NCBI RefSeq assembly: GCF_001895205.1 | Contig: NZ_BDJF01000016.1 | Location: 682,001 to 746,000 of the forward strand | Origin: Vibrio injensis | GTDB lineage: Bacteria > Pseudomonadota > Gammaproteobacteria > Enterobacterales > Vibrionaceae | DNA: 64,000 bases | Direction: 5' to 3' | Shown: piece by piece, positions 37,622 through 50,023 of the stretch | Position numbering within the stretch: position 1 is the stretch's first letter | Layout: the number at the start of each line of letters is the position of its first letter | Notes under the pieces: model-generated | The model's database searches: none | Told to the model about the DNA's origin: nothing | What the model saw: only the letters and a program-made list of their open reading frames with translations | Translations under genes and position numbers: made by a program

Positions 37622-38464
37622 CTATAAACGAAAAGACACCAACATTGGATTATGATCAGAGGCATCAGATTCTGGCGCTTGAGCTTGTTCTAAGGTTAAT
37701 CCTTTATAAAAGACGTGATCCAAAGGTAATCCCTTCATAAACCTTAGCCGCTGATCAGGGGAAAATTCGACTTCCTTCATGTGCAGTGATAACAATGCCG
37801 ACTTTAAAAATCGTGCTCGCTGTTGATTCCAGCTATTAAAATCACCAGCAACAATCATCGGCCCATTATGTTTTCTTAACGCACTAAGCAGAGATTCAAG
37901 TTGCTCACGATAGGCTTTTTGCCCATAGGTAAAGTTAACCGCATGCAAATTAACCACGGCCAAGGTTTGACCATCACTCAGCGCATAATGAGCAAAAATA
38001 CCCGATTTAGGTAGGCGCAACCAAGGTTCTAGTTGAGTATAGGCACAAGCTAAGCGTGGCATATGATAGCTAAGATTGAGTACCCCAGAAGAGGCACCAA
38101 AGACACGAAACGCATCAACATAAGCACCGTCCCAAGCTTGTTGACTGATCCACTGACGTAGCTCAGCAGTCATATTCGCTTCTTGCAGCAAAAGTAATTG
38201 AGCATGTTCACTGTATCGGGTCAGTTCACTCGACCAGTTTTCACGATTTTGTTTGTAGATATTCCACACCAATACCGTTAACTGACCATCATGATCAATC
38301 GGTTCAGCGTGAGGGTTTTGATAACAAACTAAATCTCTCCCCAGCGTATCTTGACCTAAGGTGAGCAGTTGTGGCTGTTTAGAAATAGAGAATATAAGAT
38401 GAAAAATAATCGTGACCGTCAGTGTTATCATTACTGGTAAAAGTAAAAGATAGCGTTTTTTCAT
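37622..38464 (-). CDS. yafD: Endonuclease/exonuclease/phosphatase family protein YafD
   Basis: 281 residues from the ATG at 38464 (GGTGAG upstream; the frame begins at an upstream TTG). One N-terminal membrane helix (~5-25) is followed by an EEP domain with VWNIYKQN, LLLQEAN (catalytic Glu), VAGDFNSWN and a final SDHNPM. Orthologue of E. coli YafD, which there lies close to mltD. Substrate unknown. Confidence 0.9.
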   Translation of the reverse strand: MKKRYLLLLPVMITLTVTIIFHLIFSISKQPQLLTLGQDTLGRDLVCYQNPHAEPIDHDGQLTVLVWNIYKQNRENWSSELTRYSEHAQLLLLQEANMTAELRQWISQQAWDGAYVDAFRVFGASSGVLNLSYHMPRLACAYTQLEPWLRLPKSGIFAHYALSDGQTLAVVNLHAVNFTYGQKAYREQLESLLSALRKHNGPMIVAGDFNSWNQQRARFLKSALLSLHMKEVEFSPDQRLRFMKGLPLDHVFYKGLTLEQAQAPESDASDHNPMLVSFRL

Positions 38465-38556
38465 TAGACTCACCAGAATAGAAAACAAACGGTTTCACTT
38501 CTTATCACTTAACGTCTAAGAAGCGAAACAACTTTTAATCTCTTAAGTGGTAATGA

Positions 38557-38904
<348 letters not shown>

Positions 38905-39013
38905 TTACACGGTTTCGTTATCAGAGTATTGTTGAGCCAATCCAAACATCACCTTGAATTCACCTAACTTATGCTGCGTATTATCGGTTAGCGATAGGTA
39001 ACAATCAATACAA

Positions 39014-39039
39014 AGCCTAAGCATTACTCTGCTTAGGCT
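39014..39039 (-). terminator. tilS terminator overlapping the end of the gene
   Basis: Perfect 10-bp stem AGCCTAAGCA/TGCTTAGGCT with a 6-base loop. The stem includes the tilS stop codon (39017-39019) and its last codons; a short TTTG follows on the minus strand. Confidence 0.7.
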
Positions 39040-40363
39040 CATTTCTGTGCAAAGAAATCATCGGCGACTTATCCCAGATCAGTTGGCACTCTTGCCCAAC
39101 AAAATCACGATCGACAAATAAATCTGCGATAGCGACGACCCTATTGTGCTCGAGTAAAATCGGCATACGACGTCGTTGCCAGCTGGGTATGGCGTATTCT
39201 TGGAATAGCTTCTTCAATTTACGAGATCCAGCTCGACCCACTGGACAGGCACTTAGCCCTGTCGGATCAAAGACCACTTGCAAAGCCTCAGGCTCATCCG
39301 GTAAACGGATATTGCCTTGTCGATTTAACGATAAAGTTAACTCGCCAAGTCGATCGGGAAGTATAAGGGGGGTATCTAAGCGGATCTTTTGCTGCCACTC
39401 ACTGATATCGGCGACGGAATTAACACAAAAAAGAAGATCATTAAAACGACGAATATCATACGCTTTGAGATGTAAAATCGGGTTAGCGCCCGCCTCTGCC
39501 AGTGCCACTTGACTCCAGATCATCTCGGTATGCTGGCGACTGGGTAGCGCACGCTGCTGCTGGGTTAACCATGCGCGGATCAATTGTCGCCGCATGGCAT
39601 CGCTACACTCTTTTAACCCTTGAATTGATAAGGCACCATCAGAGTTAATCATCTTCGCCAGTTTTTCCGCCAACAACTCTTCAATTAACGTTTCTTGTTC
39701 TGCACATAATTCGGCACTGCGTTGTACGGCTTGACGAAAAGAGGACCAACGCTGAGTAAGAATTGGCGCAACTTGGTGTCGTAAAAAGTTACGGTCATAG
39801 CGCAGATCAGCATTGCTTTCATCACTTATTGATAATAATTGATGACATTCAGCAAACTGCTCAATCTGTTGCCGAGTGACGGTTAACAGTGGTCGCAGTA
39901 ATTGACCTTGACTAAAGGAAGCACAGGCGGCCATAGCAGATAATCCCTTGGGACCACTTCCTCGCTTCAAAGCCAACAGAAAAGTCTCTAGTTGGTCATC
40001 GGCATGATGGCCCAATAATAAGGTATCTTGCTGATTGACGTATTGCGCTAATACCCGATAGCGCTCATCGCGTGCTAATTTTTCAAGACTCTCACCGCTA
40101 TTGCGATCGAGTGTGACATATTCAACATCAAAGAGGATATGGTTTTGATGACACCAAGTTCGGCATTGCTCAACCCAATGATCGGCATTACGACTCAATC
40201 CATGATGGACATGCACCGCACGCACATTAACCGCATACTGATCTCGATATTGAGCCAGTAAATGCAACAGCACTCGTGAGTCGACACCACCACTAAACGC
40301 CAAAACCAAATCTTTCGTATCATGGGCTTGCAGTTGATGAGAAAAATGCTGGTACAAATCCAT
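39017..40363 (-). CDS. tilS: tRNA(Ile)-lysidine synthase TilS
   Basis: 448 residues from the ATG at 40363; the upstream 20 codons begin at a poor start and look non-coding. PP-loop SGGVDS at 24-29, the [23 protein letters not shown] segment (~125-145), and two C-terminal domains. Converts C34 of tRNA-Ile(CAU) to lysidine so that it reads AUA. Downstream of accA, separated by a terminator. Confidence 0.95.
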   Translation of the reverse strand: MDLYQHFSHQLQAHDTKDLVLAFSGGVDSRVLLHLLAQYRDQYAVNVRAVHVHHGLSRNADHWVEQCRTWCHQNHILFDVEYVTLDRNSGESLEKLARDERYRVLAQYVNQQDTLLLGHHADDQLETFLLALKRGSGPKGLSAMAACASFSQGQLLRPLLTVTRQQIEQFAECHQLLSISDESNADLRYDRNFLRHQVAPILTQRWSSFRQAVQRSAELCAEQETLIEELLAEKLAKMINSDGALSIQGLKECSDAMRRQLIRAWLTQQQRALPSRQHTEMIWSQVALAEAGANPILHLKAYDIRRFNDLLFCVNSVADISEWQQKIRLDTPLILPDRLGELTLSLNRQGNIRLPDEPEALQVVFDPTGLSACPVGRAGSRKLKKLFQEYAIPSWQRRRMPILLEHNRVVAIADLFVDRDFVGQECQLIWDKSPMISLHRNEPKQSNA

Positions 40364-40421
40364 ACTGATCTTCTTAGGTCGAGATAAATAATGCTCAGTG
40401 TATCGCTGGAGACAGAAAAGC

Positions 40422-40450
40422 AAAAGGGCTGGATTCTCTCCAGCCCTTTT
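40422..40450 (-). terminator. accA terminator
   Basis: Perfect 12-bp stem AAAAGGGCTGGA/TCCAGCCCTTTT with a 5-base loop, followed by GCTTTTC on the minus strand. Confidence 0.85.
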
Positions 40451-40491
40451 AATCAGATTCAGTGAATCATCATCAAACGATTAATGACTAT

Positions 40492-41451
40492 TCAGCAGTA
40501 ACCATAGCTCATTAAACGTTGGTAACGACGAGCCAACAACGCATCATGCTGCAAACCTTGTAGATCGGCGAGCTGGCGCAGCAAAGTGGCCTTCAGATTA
40601 TTAGCCATTTGTAGAGGATTACGATGTGCACCACCAAGAGGCTCTTCAACCACTTCGTCAATCAAGGCTAACTCTTTTAAACGAGGCGCAGTGAGTCCCA
40701 TCGCATCGGCCGCTTGCGGCGCTTTGTCAGAATCACGCCATAAAATTGAAGCACAGCCTTCCGGAGAAATAACCGAATAGGTTGAATACTGTAACATATT
40801 GACGTAATCACCGACGCCAATCGCTAACGCACCACCAGAGCCGCCTTCACCAACAACGTTACAAATAATCGGCACTTTTAAACCGGACATCACTTTCAAG
40901 TTCGTGGCAATCGCTTCTGACTGGCCACGCTCTTCAGCTCCAACACCTGGATAAGCACCCGCCGTATCAATAAAGGTAATGATAGGCATATTGAAACGCT
41001 CAGCCATTTCCATTAAACGCAGCGCTTTACGATAACCTTCTGGTTTTGGCATACCAAAGTTACGTCTGACTTTTTCGCGTGTTTCACGACCTTTTTGATG
41101 GCCAATGATCATCACAGGTTGATCATCTAAACGGGCAATGCCACCGACAATGGCTTTATCATCGGCATACGCTCGATCACCGGCCAATTCATCGAATTCA
41201 GTAAAGATATGATTGATATAATCAAGAGTGTAAGGGCGCTGAGGATGGCGTGCCAATTGAGCGACCTGCCATGCACCTAAATCACCAAAAATTTTCTTTT
41301 TTAGCTCTAAACTTTTCTTCTCTAATTGTTCGATCTCTTTTTCAAGATCAACCGAAGAACTTGCACCATGACGAGAGACATCGCGTAGCGCCTGAATTTT
41401 CGCTTCAAGCTCGACAATAGGTTTTTCAAAATCTAAAAAATTTAGGCTCAT
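40492..41451 (-). CDS. accA: Acetyl-CoA carboxylase carboxyltransferase subunit alpha
   Basis: 319 residues, standard length. Contains [17 protein letters not shown] (~200-216) and the [11 protein letters not shown] segment (~228-238) of the carboxyltransferase active site. With AccD, transfers the carboxyl from biotin to acetyl-CoA to make malonyl-CoA. Follows dnaE by 44 bp and ends the supercluster transcript at the terminator at 40422-40450. Confidence 0.98.
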   Translation of the reverse strand: MSLNFLDFEKPIVELEAKIQALRDVSRHGASSSVDLEKEIEQLEKKSLELKKKIFGDLGAWQVAQLARHPQRPYTLDYINHIFTEFDELAGDRAYADDKAIVGGIARLDDQPVMIIGHQKGRETREKVRRNFGMPKPEGYRKALRLMEMAERFNMPIITFIDTAGAYPGVGAEERGQSEAIATNLKVMSGLKVPIICNVVGEGGSGGALAIGVGDYVNMLQYSTYSVISPEGCASILWRDSDKAPQAADAMGLTAPRLKELALIDEVVEEPLGGAHRNPLQMANNLKATLLRQLADLQGLQHDALLARRYQRLMSYGYC

Positions 41452-41495
41452 CTACCGATCCTTTTTTACTCAGCTCGTCAATTGCGCAGCTGAAT

Positions 41496-44400
41496 TTAGT
41501 TAAATTCGAGTTCTACTTGGTCTTTACCAAGTAACTGTTGTAATTCATCTAGCAATGTATCACTCGGCGTAACCCGCCACTCCGTACCCAACGTCAAACG
41601 CGCCCTCGCATCTGAGCGTTGATAGTATACATTGACAGGAACAGTCCCTGCTCGGTGAGGCTCTAAGATTTGACTAAAGCGCTCAAAAAATTGCTCATCG
41701 ATTTGCGATTGTGCAATCGACACCGATAAACCACGGGCATATTTTTCACGCGCGCTACCCAAGTCCATGACTTCGCGCGCAGACATTTTAAGGCCACCAT
41801 TGAAGTCATCAAAGCTGACCTGTCCGGAAACAACCAGAATTTTATCTTTTTCTAACAATTCTGCATACCTATCTAAGGCATCAGAATAAAGCATGACCTC
41901 AATACGTCCAGAGCGATCATCCAAAGTCATTAAGCCAATTCGACTACCACGTTTGGTGGTCATGACTCGAGCAGCAATCACCAAACCGGCTAATGTTAAT
42001 GATTGATCTCGTCGTGTCGGCGTCGCTTCATTTAAGCGACAACTGGTATATTTAGGTAATTCTTTTAAATACTGATTAATCGGGTGACCCGTTAAGTACA
42101 ACCCTAACGTTTCTCTCTCCCCTTCTAACCAAACTTTTTCCGGCCAAGGAGGAACTTGAGTATACTTTTGTTCCACCTCTTCAGGAGCATCGGTCAGAAC
42201 ACCAAACATATCAGCCTGGCCAAAGGCCTCTGCTTGATGATGTTGGCTGGCGGCTTTTACCGCATCATCCAACGAGGCCATCATTGCCGCCCGATGGGGA
42301 CCTAACCTATCCAATGCTCCGGCAAGGATTAATTTCTCAATCACCCGTTTATTAACTTTTTTAAGGTCGATTCGAGCACAAAAATCAAACAAGTCTTTAA
42401 AATAGCCGTTTTTACTGCGCGAGTCTAAAATTGCTTCGATTGGCCCTTCACCAACACCTTTGATCGCTCCAATACCGTACACAATCGCCCCGTTCTCATC
42501 AACATTAAAACGGTATAAACCAGAGTTAATGTCAGGCGGTAACACGGTCAATCCCATACGTTGGCACTCATCAACCAAACCAACCACTTTCTCGGTATTA
42601 TCCATATCCGCGGTCATTACCGCCGCCATAAATTCAGCAGGATAATGGGTTTTTAACCATAACGTTTGATAAGACACCAAAGCATAGGCCGCAGAGTGAG
42701 ATTTATTAAATCCATAACCGGCAAATTTCTCTACCAAGTCAAAGATTTTCATCGCCAACTCGCCATCAATACCGTTGTTCTCAGCACCCTCTTTAAATAC
42801 AGCGCGCTGCTTAGCCATCTCTTCTGGTTTTTTCTTACCCATCGCACGGCGTAGCATATCCGCACCGCCTAAGGTATAACCAGCTAGCACCTGAGCAATC
42901 TGCATGACTTGCTCTTGATAGAGGATGATGCCGTAAGTCGGTTCTAGAATTTCTTTTAATGACTCATGTTGCCATTTTTCATCTGGGTAAGAGATCACTT
43001 CACGACCATGTTTACGGTCAATAAAGTTATCTACCATGCCGGACTGCAAAGGCCCAGGACGAAACAGCGCCACCAAAGCGATAATATCTTCAAAACAGTC
43101 CGGTTTTAGACGTTTGATAAGCTCTTTCATTCCGCGCGATTCCAACTGGAATACGGCGGTCGTTTCAGATTTTTGTAGCAATCGGAATGAAGCTTCATCT
43201 TGCAGCGGAATCGCTTCAATTCGTAGTGGCGCTTCCCCCAGAGCCGCACGACGTGGATTAATTAACCCCAATGCCCAGTCAATGATGGTTAACGTACGCA
43301 GACCTAAGAAATCGAATTTTACTAATCCGGCGTATTCAACATCGTTTTTATCAAATTGAGTAACAGGATGATGACCTTCAGCATCACAATACAGCGGCGC
43401 AAAATCGGTGATCGTGGTCGGCGAAATCACTACGCCTCCGGCGTGTTTACCGGCATTTCGAGTACACCCTTCGAGGATCCGACACTTATCGATCAGCTCT
43501 CTGACTTCTTCATCAGCGTCATACAACTCTTGCAGTGCAGGCTCAGCTTTGAACGCTTTTTCAAGCGTCATGCCGGGATCGGGGGGGATCAACTTAGAGA
43601 TACGGTCAACAAATCCAAAAGGATGTCCTAATACCCGTCCCACATCACGGATCACCGCTTTCGCCGCCATGGTGCCGAAGGTAATGATCTGGGATACAGC
43701 ATCACGACCGTATAATTCAGCCACGTGATCAATCACCTGATCTCGCTTGTCCATACAAAAATCGACATCAAAGTCAGGCATCGAGACCCGCTCAGGGTTA
43801 AGAAAGCGCTCAAATAGTAGGTCATATTCAAGGGGATCAAGATCGGTGATTTTCAGCGCATAAGCGACTAAAGAACCAGCACCTGAACCACGACCGGGGC
43901 CAACCGGAATATCATTATCTTTTGACCATTGGATAAACTCCATAACGATCAAGAAGTAACCCGGAAATCCCATTTGGTTAATCACTTGCAGCTCAATATC
44001 CAAACGCTCATCGTATTCAGGGCGACGCTCGGCACGAACTTGTGGATCGGGAAACAAAAACTCTAGGCGCTCTTCTAATCCTTGTTTGGATTTCACGACC
44101 AAAAATTCTTCAATCGCTAATCCGCCCGTCGGAAAGTTAGGTAGGAAATACTCACCTAAGCGAACGGTCACATTACAGCGTTTGGCAATTTCAACACTAT
44201 TCTCGAGCGCTTGTGGAATATCGGCAAACAACTCGCACATCTCTTGCTCGGTGCGTAAATACTGCTGAGGGCTGTAATTTTTAGGCCGTCTTGGGTCTTC
44301 TAAGGTATAACCGTCATGAATGGCAACGCGAATTTCATGGGCATCAAATTGCTCCGCGTTTAAAAAAACCACTTCATTGGTCGCCACAACCGGTAATTGC

Positions 44401-44975
44401 GTTTGCTCTGCTAAGTCGAGAGCAAAATGTAAGTAGCTCTCTTCATCCGCTCGCCCTGTGCGCACTAGCTCTAAATAGAAATGATCGGCGAAATAGGTTT
44501 GATAAAACTCTACGCACTTTTCCGCTAACGCTTGATTGCCTTTTAATAACGCTCGGCCGATTTCACCATTTTTACCACCAGAAAGAATAATCAAACCTTC
44601 GGCATGCTTGACCAACCATTGTTTATCAATCACTGGTTGATGTTGGATATGACCACGCAAATACGCTTCTGAAATCAATAAGGTAAGATTTTTATAACCA
44701 AGATTATTTTTGGCTAAAATAGTGATTTTGGTCAGTTCATCAGCAAACTCATCGGAACGCAGCGTAAAATCAGCACCAATAATCGGTTTGATGCCACAAT
44801 TATGCGCAGTACCATAAAATTTCACTAATCCGCATAAGTTAGTAAAATCGGTCAGGGCCATGGCTGGCATCCCCATCGCCGCCACTTGCTTAACCAGAGG
44901 GGGGACTTTGGACAAACCATCCACCATGGAAAAATCACTGTGAACACGTAAGTGGATAAACTTTGGGTCTGACAT
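41496..44975 (-). CDS. dnaE: DNA polymerase III alpha subunit DnaE
   Basis: 1159 residues, standard DnaE1. N-terminal PHP domain ([17 protein letters not shown]), palm with catalytic Asp residues in PDFDVDF (~400) and KFDFLGL (~555), tandem helix-hairpin-helix (~830-880) and an OB fold (~990-1070) with a C-terminal tau-binding tail. Replicative polymerase; its proofreading partner DnaQ is encoded at 28372-29112. Follows rnhB by 96 bp. Confidence 0.98.
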   Translation of the reverse strand: MSDPKFIHLRVHSDFSMVDGLSKVPPLVKQVAAMGMPAMALTDFTNLCGLVKFYGTAHNCGIKPIIGADFTLRSDEFADELTKITILAKNNLGYKNLTLLISEAYLRGHIQHQPVIDKQWLVKHAEGLIILSGGKNGEIGRALLKGNQALAEKCVEFYQTYFADHFYLELVRTGRADEESYLHFALDLAEQTQLPVVATNEVVFLNAEQFDAHEIRVAIHDGYTLEDPRRPKNYSPQQYLRTEQEMCELFADIPQALENSVEIAKRCNVTVRLGEYFLPNFPTGGLAIEEFLVVKSKQGLEERLEFLFPDPQVRAERRPEYDERLDIELQVINQMGFPGYFLIVMEFIQWSKDNDIPVGPGRGSGAGSLVAYALKITDLDPLEYDLLFERFLNPERVSMPDFDVDFCMDKRDQVIDHVAELYGRDAVSQIITFGTMAAKAVIRDVGRVLGHPFGFVDRISKLIPPDPGMTLEKAFKAEPALQELYDADEEVRELIDKCRILEGCTRNAGKHAGGVVISPTTITDFAPLYCDAEGHHPVTQFDKNDVEYAGLVKFDFLGLRTLTIIDWALGLINPRRAALGEAPLRIEAIPLQDEASFRLLQKSETTAVFQLESRGMKELIKRLKPDCFEDIIALVALFRPGPLQSGMVDNFIDRKHGREVISYPDEKWQHESLKEILEPTYGIILYQEQVMQIAQVLAGYTLGGADMLRRAMGKKKPEEMAKQRAVFKEGAENNGIDGELAMKIFDLVEKFAGYGFNKSHSAAYALVSYQTLWLKTHYPAEFMAAVMTADMDNTEKVVGLVDECQRMGLTVLPPDINSGLYRFNVDENGAIVYGIGAIKGVGEGPIEAILDSRSKNGYFKDLFDFCARIDLKKVNKRVIEKLILAGALDRLGPHRAAMMASLDDAVKAASQHHQAEAFGQADMFGVLTDAPEEVEQKYTQVPPWPEKVWLEGERETLGLYLTGHPINQYLKELPKYTSCRLNEATPTRRDQSLTLAGLVIAARVMTTKRGSRIGLMTLDDRSGRIEVMLYSDALDRYAELLEKDKILVVSGQVSFDDFNGGLKMSAREVMDLGSAREKYARGLSVSIAQSQIDEQFFERFSQILEPHRAGTVPVNVYYQRSDARARLTLGTEWRVTPSDTLLDELQQLLGKDQVELEFN

Positions 44976-45071
44976 TCAATTGAATCCTAGAGGCTTCGAA
45001 GGCTAGATCGGGTAATCGTACTATTCTACGTTAATCCGTAGACGCGTAAAACCATCAGGGGAAATCTGAGG

Positions 45072-45689
45072 CTATAAACCTAATGCGCGCTTGACGGGAG
45101 CAAAACTACGTCGATGTTGATCAATTACTCCATGTTGTTCGATAGCAGCAAAATGCGCTTTGGTCGGATAACCTTTATGCTGCGCAAAACCAAACTGCGG
45201 GTAAAGCAGATCGAGCTCAGCCATTTCTTGATCGCGTACCACCTTCGCAATGATCGATGCCGCACTGATCTGCGCGACTCGTAAATCGCCCTTCACTACG
45301 GCTTCAGCAGCCATCGGTAAGTTAGGCACTTTATTACCATCAACTAAAACGAAATCAGGTTGAATCGCTAAACCCGCTACCGCACGCTGCATAGCCAGCA
45401 TTGTTGCTTGGAAAATATTCAATTGATCAATTTCCCTTGGTGAACAACGCCCTATCGACCATGCTAACGCTTTCGCTTGAATTTCTGGTAGTAACGCGAG
45501 GCGCTTTTTTTCTGACAGTTTTTTAGAGTCATTCAGACCATTAATCGGTTGCGTTGGGTCTAGAATGACCGCAGCCGTGACCACATCCCCAACCAGTGGC
45601 CCGCGTCCGACTTCATCAACACCGGCAATACAGTGATAGCCAGCCGGAAGAATAAAAGGGGGCAGATCGTTATTGGCTTTTATGGTCAC
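45072..45689 (-). CDS. rnhB: Ribonuclease HII
   Basis: 205 residues from a GTG at 45689. The family motif GVDEVGRG (D25, E26) and the later catalytic carboxylates ([17 protein letters not shown]) are intact. Removes single ribonucleotides and RNA from DNA. Begins 4 bp after lpxB. Confidence 0.96.
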   Translation of the reverse strand: MTIKANNDLPPFILPAGYHCIAGVDEVGRGPLVGDVVTAAVILDPTQPINGLNDSKKLSEKKRLALLPEIQAKALAWSIGRCSPREIDQLNIFQATMLAMQRAVAGLAIQPDFVLVDGNKVPNLPMAAEAVVKGDLRVAQISAASIIAKVVRDQEMAELDLLYPQFGFAQHKGYPTKAHFAAIEQHGVIDQHRRSFAPVKRALGL

Positions 45690-45693
45690 GCGG

Positions 45694-46836
45694 TTATTTT
45701 CCTATTAATGTCAGTACCGCTTGCGCGGCTTGTTGATCCGCATCTTTGCGGATCCAATGATGCATCTCTGTGAATTTATCTACTAATGCTTGGTTATCAT
45801 TTTGCAACAACCGAGTTAACTCGTGATACAGGTTATCAACGTTGCACTCTTGTTGTAAAAACTCTTTCACCAGTTCTTGCCCAGCGAGAATATTCGGCAG
45901 TGAAACATAAGGGGTTTTGAGTAAGCGTCTTGCTAAAAAAGCGGTAATGGCATTGACTTTATAACCGACCACCATCGGCCGTTTGAGTAACATGCACTCT
46001 AATGCGACTGTACCGGACGCCAGCATCACCACATCCGATGCCGTAATCACATGACGAGCGGTATCATCAACTAAGGTAAAATCCAGCTCAGGAGCCACTT
46101 GTTGCCAAATCGTTTCAAACTGCTCGCGCCGCTGTGCGTTGACCAGCGCAACAACAAACCCTAATTCTGGATGAGTTTGATGCAGTCGTTGACACGTTTC
46201 AATAAACGGCTTAGCTAGCAGCTTCATTTCTCCGCTACGACTGCCTGGCAACACAGCAAGCCAGCGCTTCTGTTCATCTAACCCTAATAAACGCTGAGCC
46301 GCTTGCTTATCAGGCTGAAGTGGTAAAGCATCAGCTAAAGTATGGCCAATAAACTCACACGGAACATTAAACCGATCATAAAACGCTTTTTCAAAAGGTA
46401 AAAAGGCGAGCACCAGATCCGTGGCTGCAGCAATTTTAAAAATTCGCTTCTGACGCCAAGCCCATACAGAAGGGCTGACATAATGCACCGTTTTAATGCC
46501 CGCTTGCTTTAAATCTCGCTCCAAGCGTAAATTAAAATCTGGCGCATCAATCCCAATAAAGACATCCGGTGGATTTTGCGTAAAATACTGGACCAACTCG
46601 GCTTTCACTTTGAGCAAACGAGGCAAGCGTCCGAGCACTTCCACCAAGCCCATGACGGCTAACTCTTCCATATCAAACAGAGAATGGCAGCCTTGAGCCA
46701 TCATTTTCGGGCCGCCAATCCCGACAAACTCAGCATTAGGATAACGGGTTTTGATCGCTTTAATAAAGCCTTCACCGAGGGTATCCCCCGACAATTCCCC
46801 CGCAACAATACCAATACGTAAAGGTTGTTGTTCCAT
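45694..46836 (-). CDS. lpxB: Lipid-A-disaccharide synthase LpxB
   Basis: 380 residues, GT19 family. Start region [11 protein letters not shown] and the [10 protein letters not shown] loop (~194-203) are diagnostic. Joins UDP-diacylglucosamine and lipid X at the inner membrane. GAGGA directly abuts the ATG, a tight spacing. A perfect hairpin lies between it and lpxA. Confidence 0.97.
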   Translation of the reverse strand: MEQQPLRIGIVAGELSGDTLGEGFIKAIKTRYPNAEFVGIGGPKMMAQGCHSLFDMEELAVMGLVEVLGRLPRLLKVKAELVQYFTQNPPDVFIGIDAPDFNLRLERDLKQAGIKTVHYVSPSVWAWRQKRIFKIAAATDLVLAFLPFEKAFYDRFNVPCEFIGHTLADALPLQPDKQAAQRLLGLDEQKRWLAVLPGSRSGEMKLLAKPFIETCQRLHQTHPELGFVVALVNAQRREQFETIWQQVAPELDFTLVDDTARHVITASDVVMLASGTVALECMLLKRPMVVGYKVNAITAFLARRLLKTPYVSLPNILAGQELVKEFLQQECNVDNLYHELTRLLQNDNQALVDKFTEMHHWIRKDADQQAAQAVLTLIGK

Positions 46837-46871
46837 TCCTCAATACCTCTGATAGGTAATCGCATAAAATG

Positions 46872-46902
46872 CAAAAGATCGCCGATAAATGGCGATCTTT
46901 TG
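46872..46902 (-). terminator. Hairpin between lpxA and lpxB
   Basis: Perfect 12-bp stem CAAAAGATCGCC/GGCGATCTTTTG with a 7-base loop, followed by CATTTT on the minus strand. It may act as a partial terminator or a processing/stability stem inside the operon. Confidence 0.6.
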
Positions 46903-46921
46903 TCTAACGCCAAGTCTAAAA

Positions 46922-47710
46922 CTAACGGATGATACCGCGAGCTGAGTCAGCTAAGAAATCTAGGAAACGCTGAACCGCAGGGAAATTTGCCGCTTCTTTA
47001 GCAATTTCCACTTTGGCTTCTTCCAAAGTGAGTCCATTACGATACAACGCCTTATAAGCACGGCGAATCGCATGTATTTCCGCTTTTTCAAAACCACGAC
47101 GCTTTAAACCTTCGACGTTAATGCCAAAAGGGGCACAGTGGTTACCTTGCGCCATCACAAAAGGCGGCACATCTTGTACAACGATCGATCCACCGCCTAG
47201 CATACAATGATCGCCAATGTGGCAGAATTGATGAATTGCTGACATGCCACCAATGATGGCTTGATTACCGACTTTGACATGTCCAGCTAAGGTTGCATTA
47301 TTGGCAAAAATACAGCGATCACCAATCACACAATCATGGGCTACGTGTGCATTAATCATAAACAAGTTATCACTGCCTACAACGGTGATACCTTTATCTT
47401 GCACGGTACCACGATGCATAGTGACGCTTTCACGAATCGTATTGCGATCTCCAACAATCAGTTGAGTATCTTCACCCGCATATTTGAGATCCTGACAAGC
47501 TTCACCAATTGAGGCGAATTGAAAAATGCGATTGTCTTTACCAAGCTTAGTCGGCCCTTTGACAACAACGTGTGATAACAGCTCAGTACCTTCACTAATC
47601 TCCACTTTGCCATCGACATAACAAAATGGACCAATTCTGACATTAGCGCCAATCACTGCGCCATCTTCGACCACCGCGGTTGGGTGGATTTGTGCCGTTG
47701 GATGAATCAT
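46922..47710 (-). CDS. lpxA: UDP-N-acetylglucosamine acyltransferase LpxA
   Basis: 262 residues from the ATG at 47710, the standard length; the longer frame overlaps fabZ. Left-handed beta-helix hexapeptide repeats fill ~1-190, with the catalytic His in MINAHVAHD (~115-123), then a helical C-terminus. First step of lipid A synthesis. One base after the fabZ stop, so coupled. Confidence 0.97.
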   Translation of the reverse strand: MIHPTAQIHPTAVVEDGAVIGANVRIGPFCYVDGKVEISEGTELLSHVVVKGPTKLGKDNRIFQFASIGEACQDLKYAGEDTQLIVGDRNTIRESVTMHRGTVQDKGITVVGSDNLFMINAHVAHDCVIGDRCIFANNATLAGHVKVGNQAIIGGMSAIHQFCHIGDHCMLGGGSIVVQDVPPFVMAQGNHCAPFGINVEGLKRRGFEKAEIHAIRRAYKALYRNGLTLEEAKVEIAKEAANFPAVQRFLDFLADSARGIIR

Positions 47711-47711
47711 C

Positions 47712-48170
47712 TTAAAACTCTCTGCGTGCACATTTAAGTTCGGCGGAACAAACCACGTCGCCATCGACTTTGGCTACTCCGTTAAAAAGAGCAATACCTC
47801 GGCGCTCTTTGATAAATTCCACTTCAATCATTAATTGATCGCCAGGGCCAACTGGTTTACGAAACTTTGCATTATCAATGCTTGCAAAATAGTACAGCTC
47901 GTTTTCTTTTGGTGCACCAAAGGTTTTAAATGCCAACAACCCAGTCGCTTGAGCCATGGCTTCTAAAATTAGCACGCCTGGGAAAACTGGCAACTGAGGG
48001 AAATGACCAGTAAACTGAGGTTCATTCACTGAAACATTCTTTAGCCCAACAAGGTATTTACCTTCTTCATAATCGGTCACTCGATCGATCAACAAAAAAG
48101 GGTACCGGTGTGGAAGCAGGCTCTGAATTTCAGTGATATTCATCATTTTCTTTTCAGTAGTCAAAGTCAT
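47712..48170 (-). CDS. fabZ: 3-hydroxyacyl-[ACP] dehydratase FabZ
   Basis: 152 residues from the ATG at 48170. Hot-dog fold with catalytic H56 and E70 ([16 protein letters not shown]). The ATG is only two bases from AGGA, while the in-frame TTG two codons later (48164) has ideal spacing and would give an N-terminus MTTEKK, so the TTG may be the real start. Competes with LpxA for hydroxyacyl-ACP. Confidence 0.96.
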   Translation of the reverse strand: MTLTTEKKMMNITEIQSLLPHRYPFLLIDRVTDYEEGKYLVGLKNVSVNEPQFTGHFPQLPVFPGVLILEAMAQATGLLAFKTFGAPKENELYYFASIDNAKFRKPVGPGDQLMIEVEFIKERRGIALFNGVAKVDGDVVCSAELKCARREF

Positions 48171-48283
48171 ATTCCTATCAATAAATAGATTAAATGCTGC
48201 GCCCTACTCTTTAAGATAGGAAAACTGTTCCGCTTAAATCATCACGAAAACAGGCCCAAAGCAGAGCAAATAAGTTGGCTTGT

Positions 48284-48289
48284 ATTATA
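48284..48289 (-). promoter_or_regulatory. Candidate internal promoter for fabZ-lpxA-lpxB-rnhB-dnaE-accA
   Basis: A perfect TATAAT -10 box on the minus strand within GAGTATATAATAC, about 114 bp before fabZ and after the lpxD terminator; the -35 (CTGCCA, 18 bp spacer) is weak. The remainder of 48171-48410 shows nothing else clear. Confidence 0.5.
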
Positions 48290-48410
48290 TACTCAAACCG
48301 CTGAGAGTGGCAGGCAACGGGGCAATCAATCTGACTAAAGCTTAGATCCTAAACAGCAGACCATAGCAGCCGATATACCAACCATGATTAAACCAGAGCA
48401 TAGAGATAAA

Positions 48411-48435
48411 AAAGACTCGCGTACGGCGAGCCTTT
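48411..48435 (-). terminator. Terminator between lpxD and fabZ
   Basis: AAAGGCTCGC/GCGAGTCTTT on the minus strand (one G-T pair), 5-base loop, then a T run. It divides the lpxD and fabZ units. Confidence 0.78.
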
Positions 48436-48451
48436 TTAGCAAATCAAGCCA

Positions 48452-49492
48452 TTATGAGTGACTGATTTGCTCAAATTGCTTTTCTAAGGCTTTTAATCGC
48501 TTATTCATCTCTTCAATTCGATGCACGCGTGCGGCGGTTTTACGCCACTCTTTATTCGGCTGCAGCGGAATGCCGGATGAATACATACCTTTCTCTTCAA
48601 TACTACGCATCACCATCCCCATACCGGTAATCGTGACTCCATCGGCAATGGTAATGTGACCATTAATGACCGTCGCCCCGCCAATAATGCAGTATTTACC
48701 AATATGAGTACTGCCAGCAATCACTGTACCACCAGCAAGAGCACTGCCATATCCGATGTGTACGTTATGAGCAATTTGTAGCTGATTATCAATAATCACA
48801 TTATCTTCAATCACAGTGTCATCCAGTGCACCACGATCAATGGTTGTCGAGGCACCAATTTCAACGCGATTACCAATCCGTACTGTGCCCATTTGTGGAA
48901 TTTTTACCCATTCGCCACGTTCATTAGCATAGCCAAAACCGTCAGAGCCAATCACGGTACCAGATTGAATTAAGCAGTCATCACCGATTTGTACACTGTG
49001 ATAGACCGTAACATTAGCCCACAGCTTAGTGTTATGGCCTAATCGTGCGTTATGACCAATAAAGCATCCTGCACCAACCACTACGTTATCACCGAGAACC
49101 ACTCCCGACTCAATCACCGCGTTGGCGCCAATCGCTACATTCTGACCGAGTTGGACATCTGTCGCGACAACCGCACTCGGTGCTATGCCGACCAACGCTG
49201 GTTTAGGTGTTTTATCTAATGCCTGAGCTACCTTAGCAAAGGCAATATAAGGGTCAGCGACCACTAATACGTTCGATGGACACAACTCTCGTTCCGACTC
49301 TTTCACCATCACTACTGACGCTTGGCACAACTTAAGGTGTTTAGCGTATTTAGTATTAGAAAGAAAGGTGACATCCCCTTCCTTGGCCCTATCCATTGGC
49401 GCGACCGCGCTTACTTTCACGTTAGCATCACCGTATAGGGTGCCGCCGGTTATGGTTGCCAAATCGGCTAAAGTTAGTGTCATCATAGTCAT
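48452..49492 (-). CDS. lpxD: UDP-3-O-acylglucosamine N-acyltransferase LpxD
   Basis: 346 residues. N-terminal uridine-binding domain (~1-100), hexapeptide-repeat beta-helix (~105-310) with catalytic His in QIAHNVHIG (~245), C-terminal helix. Adds the N-linked acyl chain in lipid A synthesis. Three in-frame ATG codons (49492, 49486, 49483) compete and none has a clear ribosome-binding site; the short gap to skp suggests coupling. Confidence 0.96.
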   Translation of the reverse strand: MTMMTLTLADLATITGGTLYGDANVKVSAVAPMDRAKEGDVTFLSNTKYAKHLKLCQASVVMVKESERELCPSNVLVVADPYIAFAKVAQALDKTPKPALVGIAPSAVVATDVQLGQNVAIGANAVIESGVVLGDNVVVGAGCFIGHNARLGHNTKLWANVTVYHSVQIGDDCLIQSGTVIGSDGFGYANERGEWVKIPQMGTVRIGNRVEIGASTTIDRGALDDTVIEDNVIIDNQLQIAHNVHIGYGSALAGGTVIAGSTHIGKYCIIGGATVINGHITIADGVTITGMGMVMRSIEEKGMYSSGIPLQPNKEWRKTAARVHRIEEMNKRLKALEKQFEQISHS

Positions 49493-49498
49493 CGAATA

Positions 49499-50011
49499 TT
49501 ATTTAATTGCTTTAATTACTTGCTCAGAAATATTGTACTGTGGTTTACCGTATTGCATAGCACTAACATCAACAATCAGGTCATAACCTTCTTTTTCCGC
49601 GACTTTTTGCACAGCGTCTTGGATAATTTTAAACAGTTTTTGTTTTTCTTCTGCTTCGCGACGTGCAGAAGCTCGCTCTAACGCTTGCGCTTTCATTTGG
49701 TACATATTATCCAATTGTCCAATTTCCATACGCAATTTTTCAACGTCATCTTGGCTCATCAGCTCAGCATCACGTCTTAATTTTTCAATTTTCGTTTTGG
49801 CTTGAGCTTGAAGACTTTGTAGCTCTGCAGCTTTATCTTTAAACTCATCCTGCATTTTCTGCAAAACCACTTCACGTTGTGGCAATGCTTGAAATACTTG
49901 GGCTGTGTTGATGAAACCTACTTTTTGCGCGGCCTCAGCAGCGTTGGCAAAAAAAGCAGAACTAAGAATAATCAGGCTAACACTGGCCGCTTTAACGGTA
50001 TTTTTTAACAT
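49499..50011 (-). CDS. skp: Periplasmic chaperone Skp (OmpH)
   Basis: 170 residues; signal peptide ends ANAAEA. Long charged coiled-coil arms (~45-130) form the jellyfish-like trimer that shields unfolded outer-membrane proteins. GAGGAAAG ribosome-binding site. Lies 12 bp after bamA, which encodes the protein that receives its clients. Confidence 0.95.
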   Translation of the reverse strand: MLKNTVKAASVSLIILSSAFFANAAEAAQKVGFINTAQVFQALPQREVVLQKMQDEFKDKAAELQSLQAQAKTKIEKLRRDAELMSQDDVEKLRMEIGQLDNMYQMKAQALERASARREAEEKQKLFKIIQDAVQKVAEKEGYDLIVDVSAMQYGKPQYNISEQVIKAIK

Positions 50012-50023
50012 ACTTTCCTCTAT

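Noticed and set aside
43036..43728. Overlapping plus-strand open frames of 90-107 codons
   Set aside because: All are antisense shadows inside dnaE, which is intact and has its catalytic motifs here.
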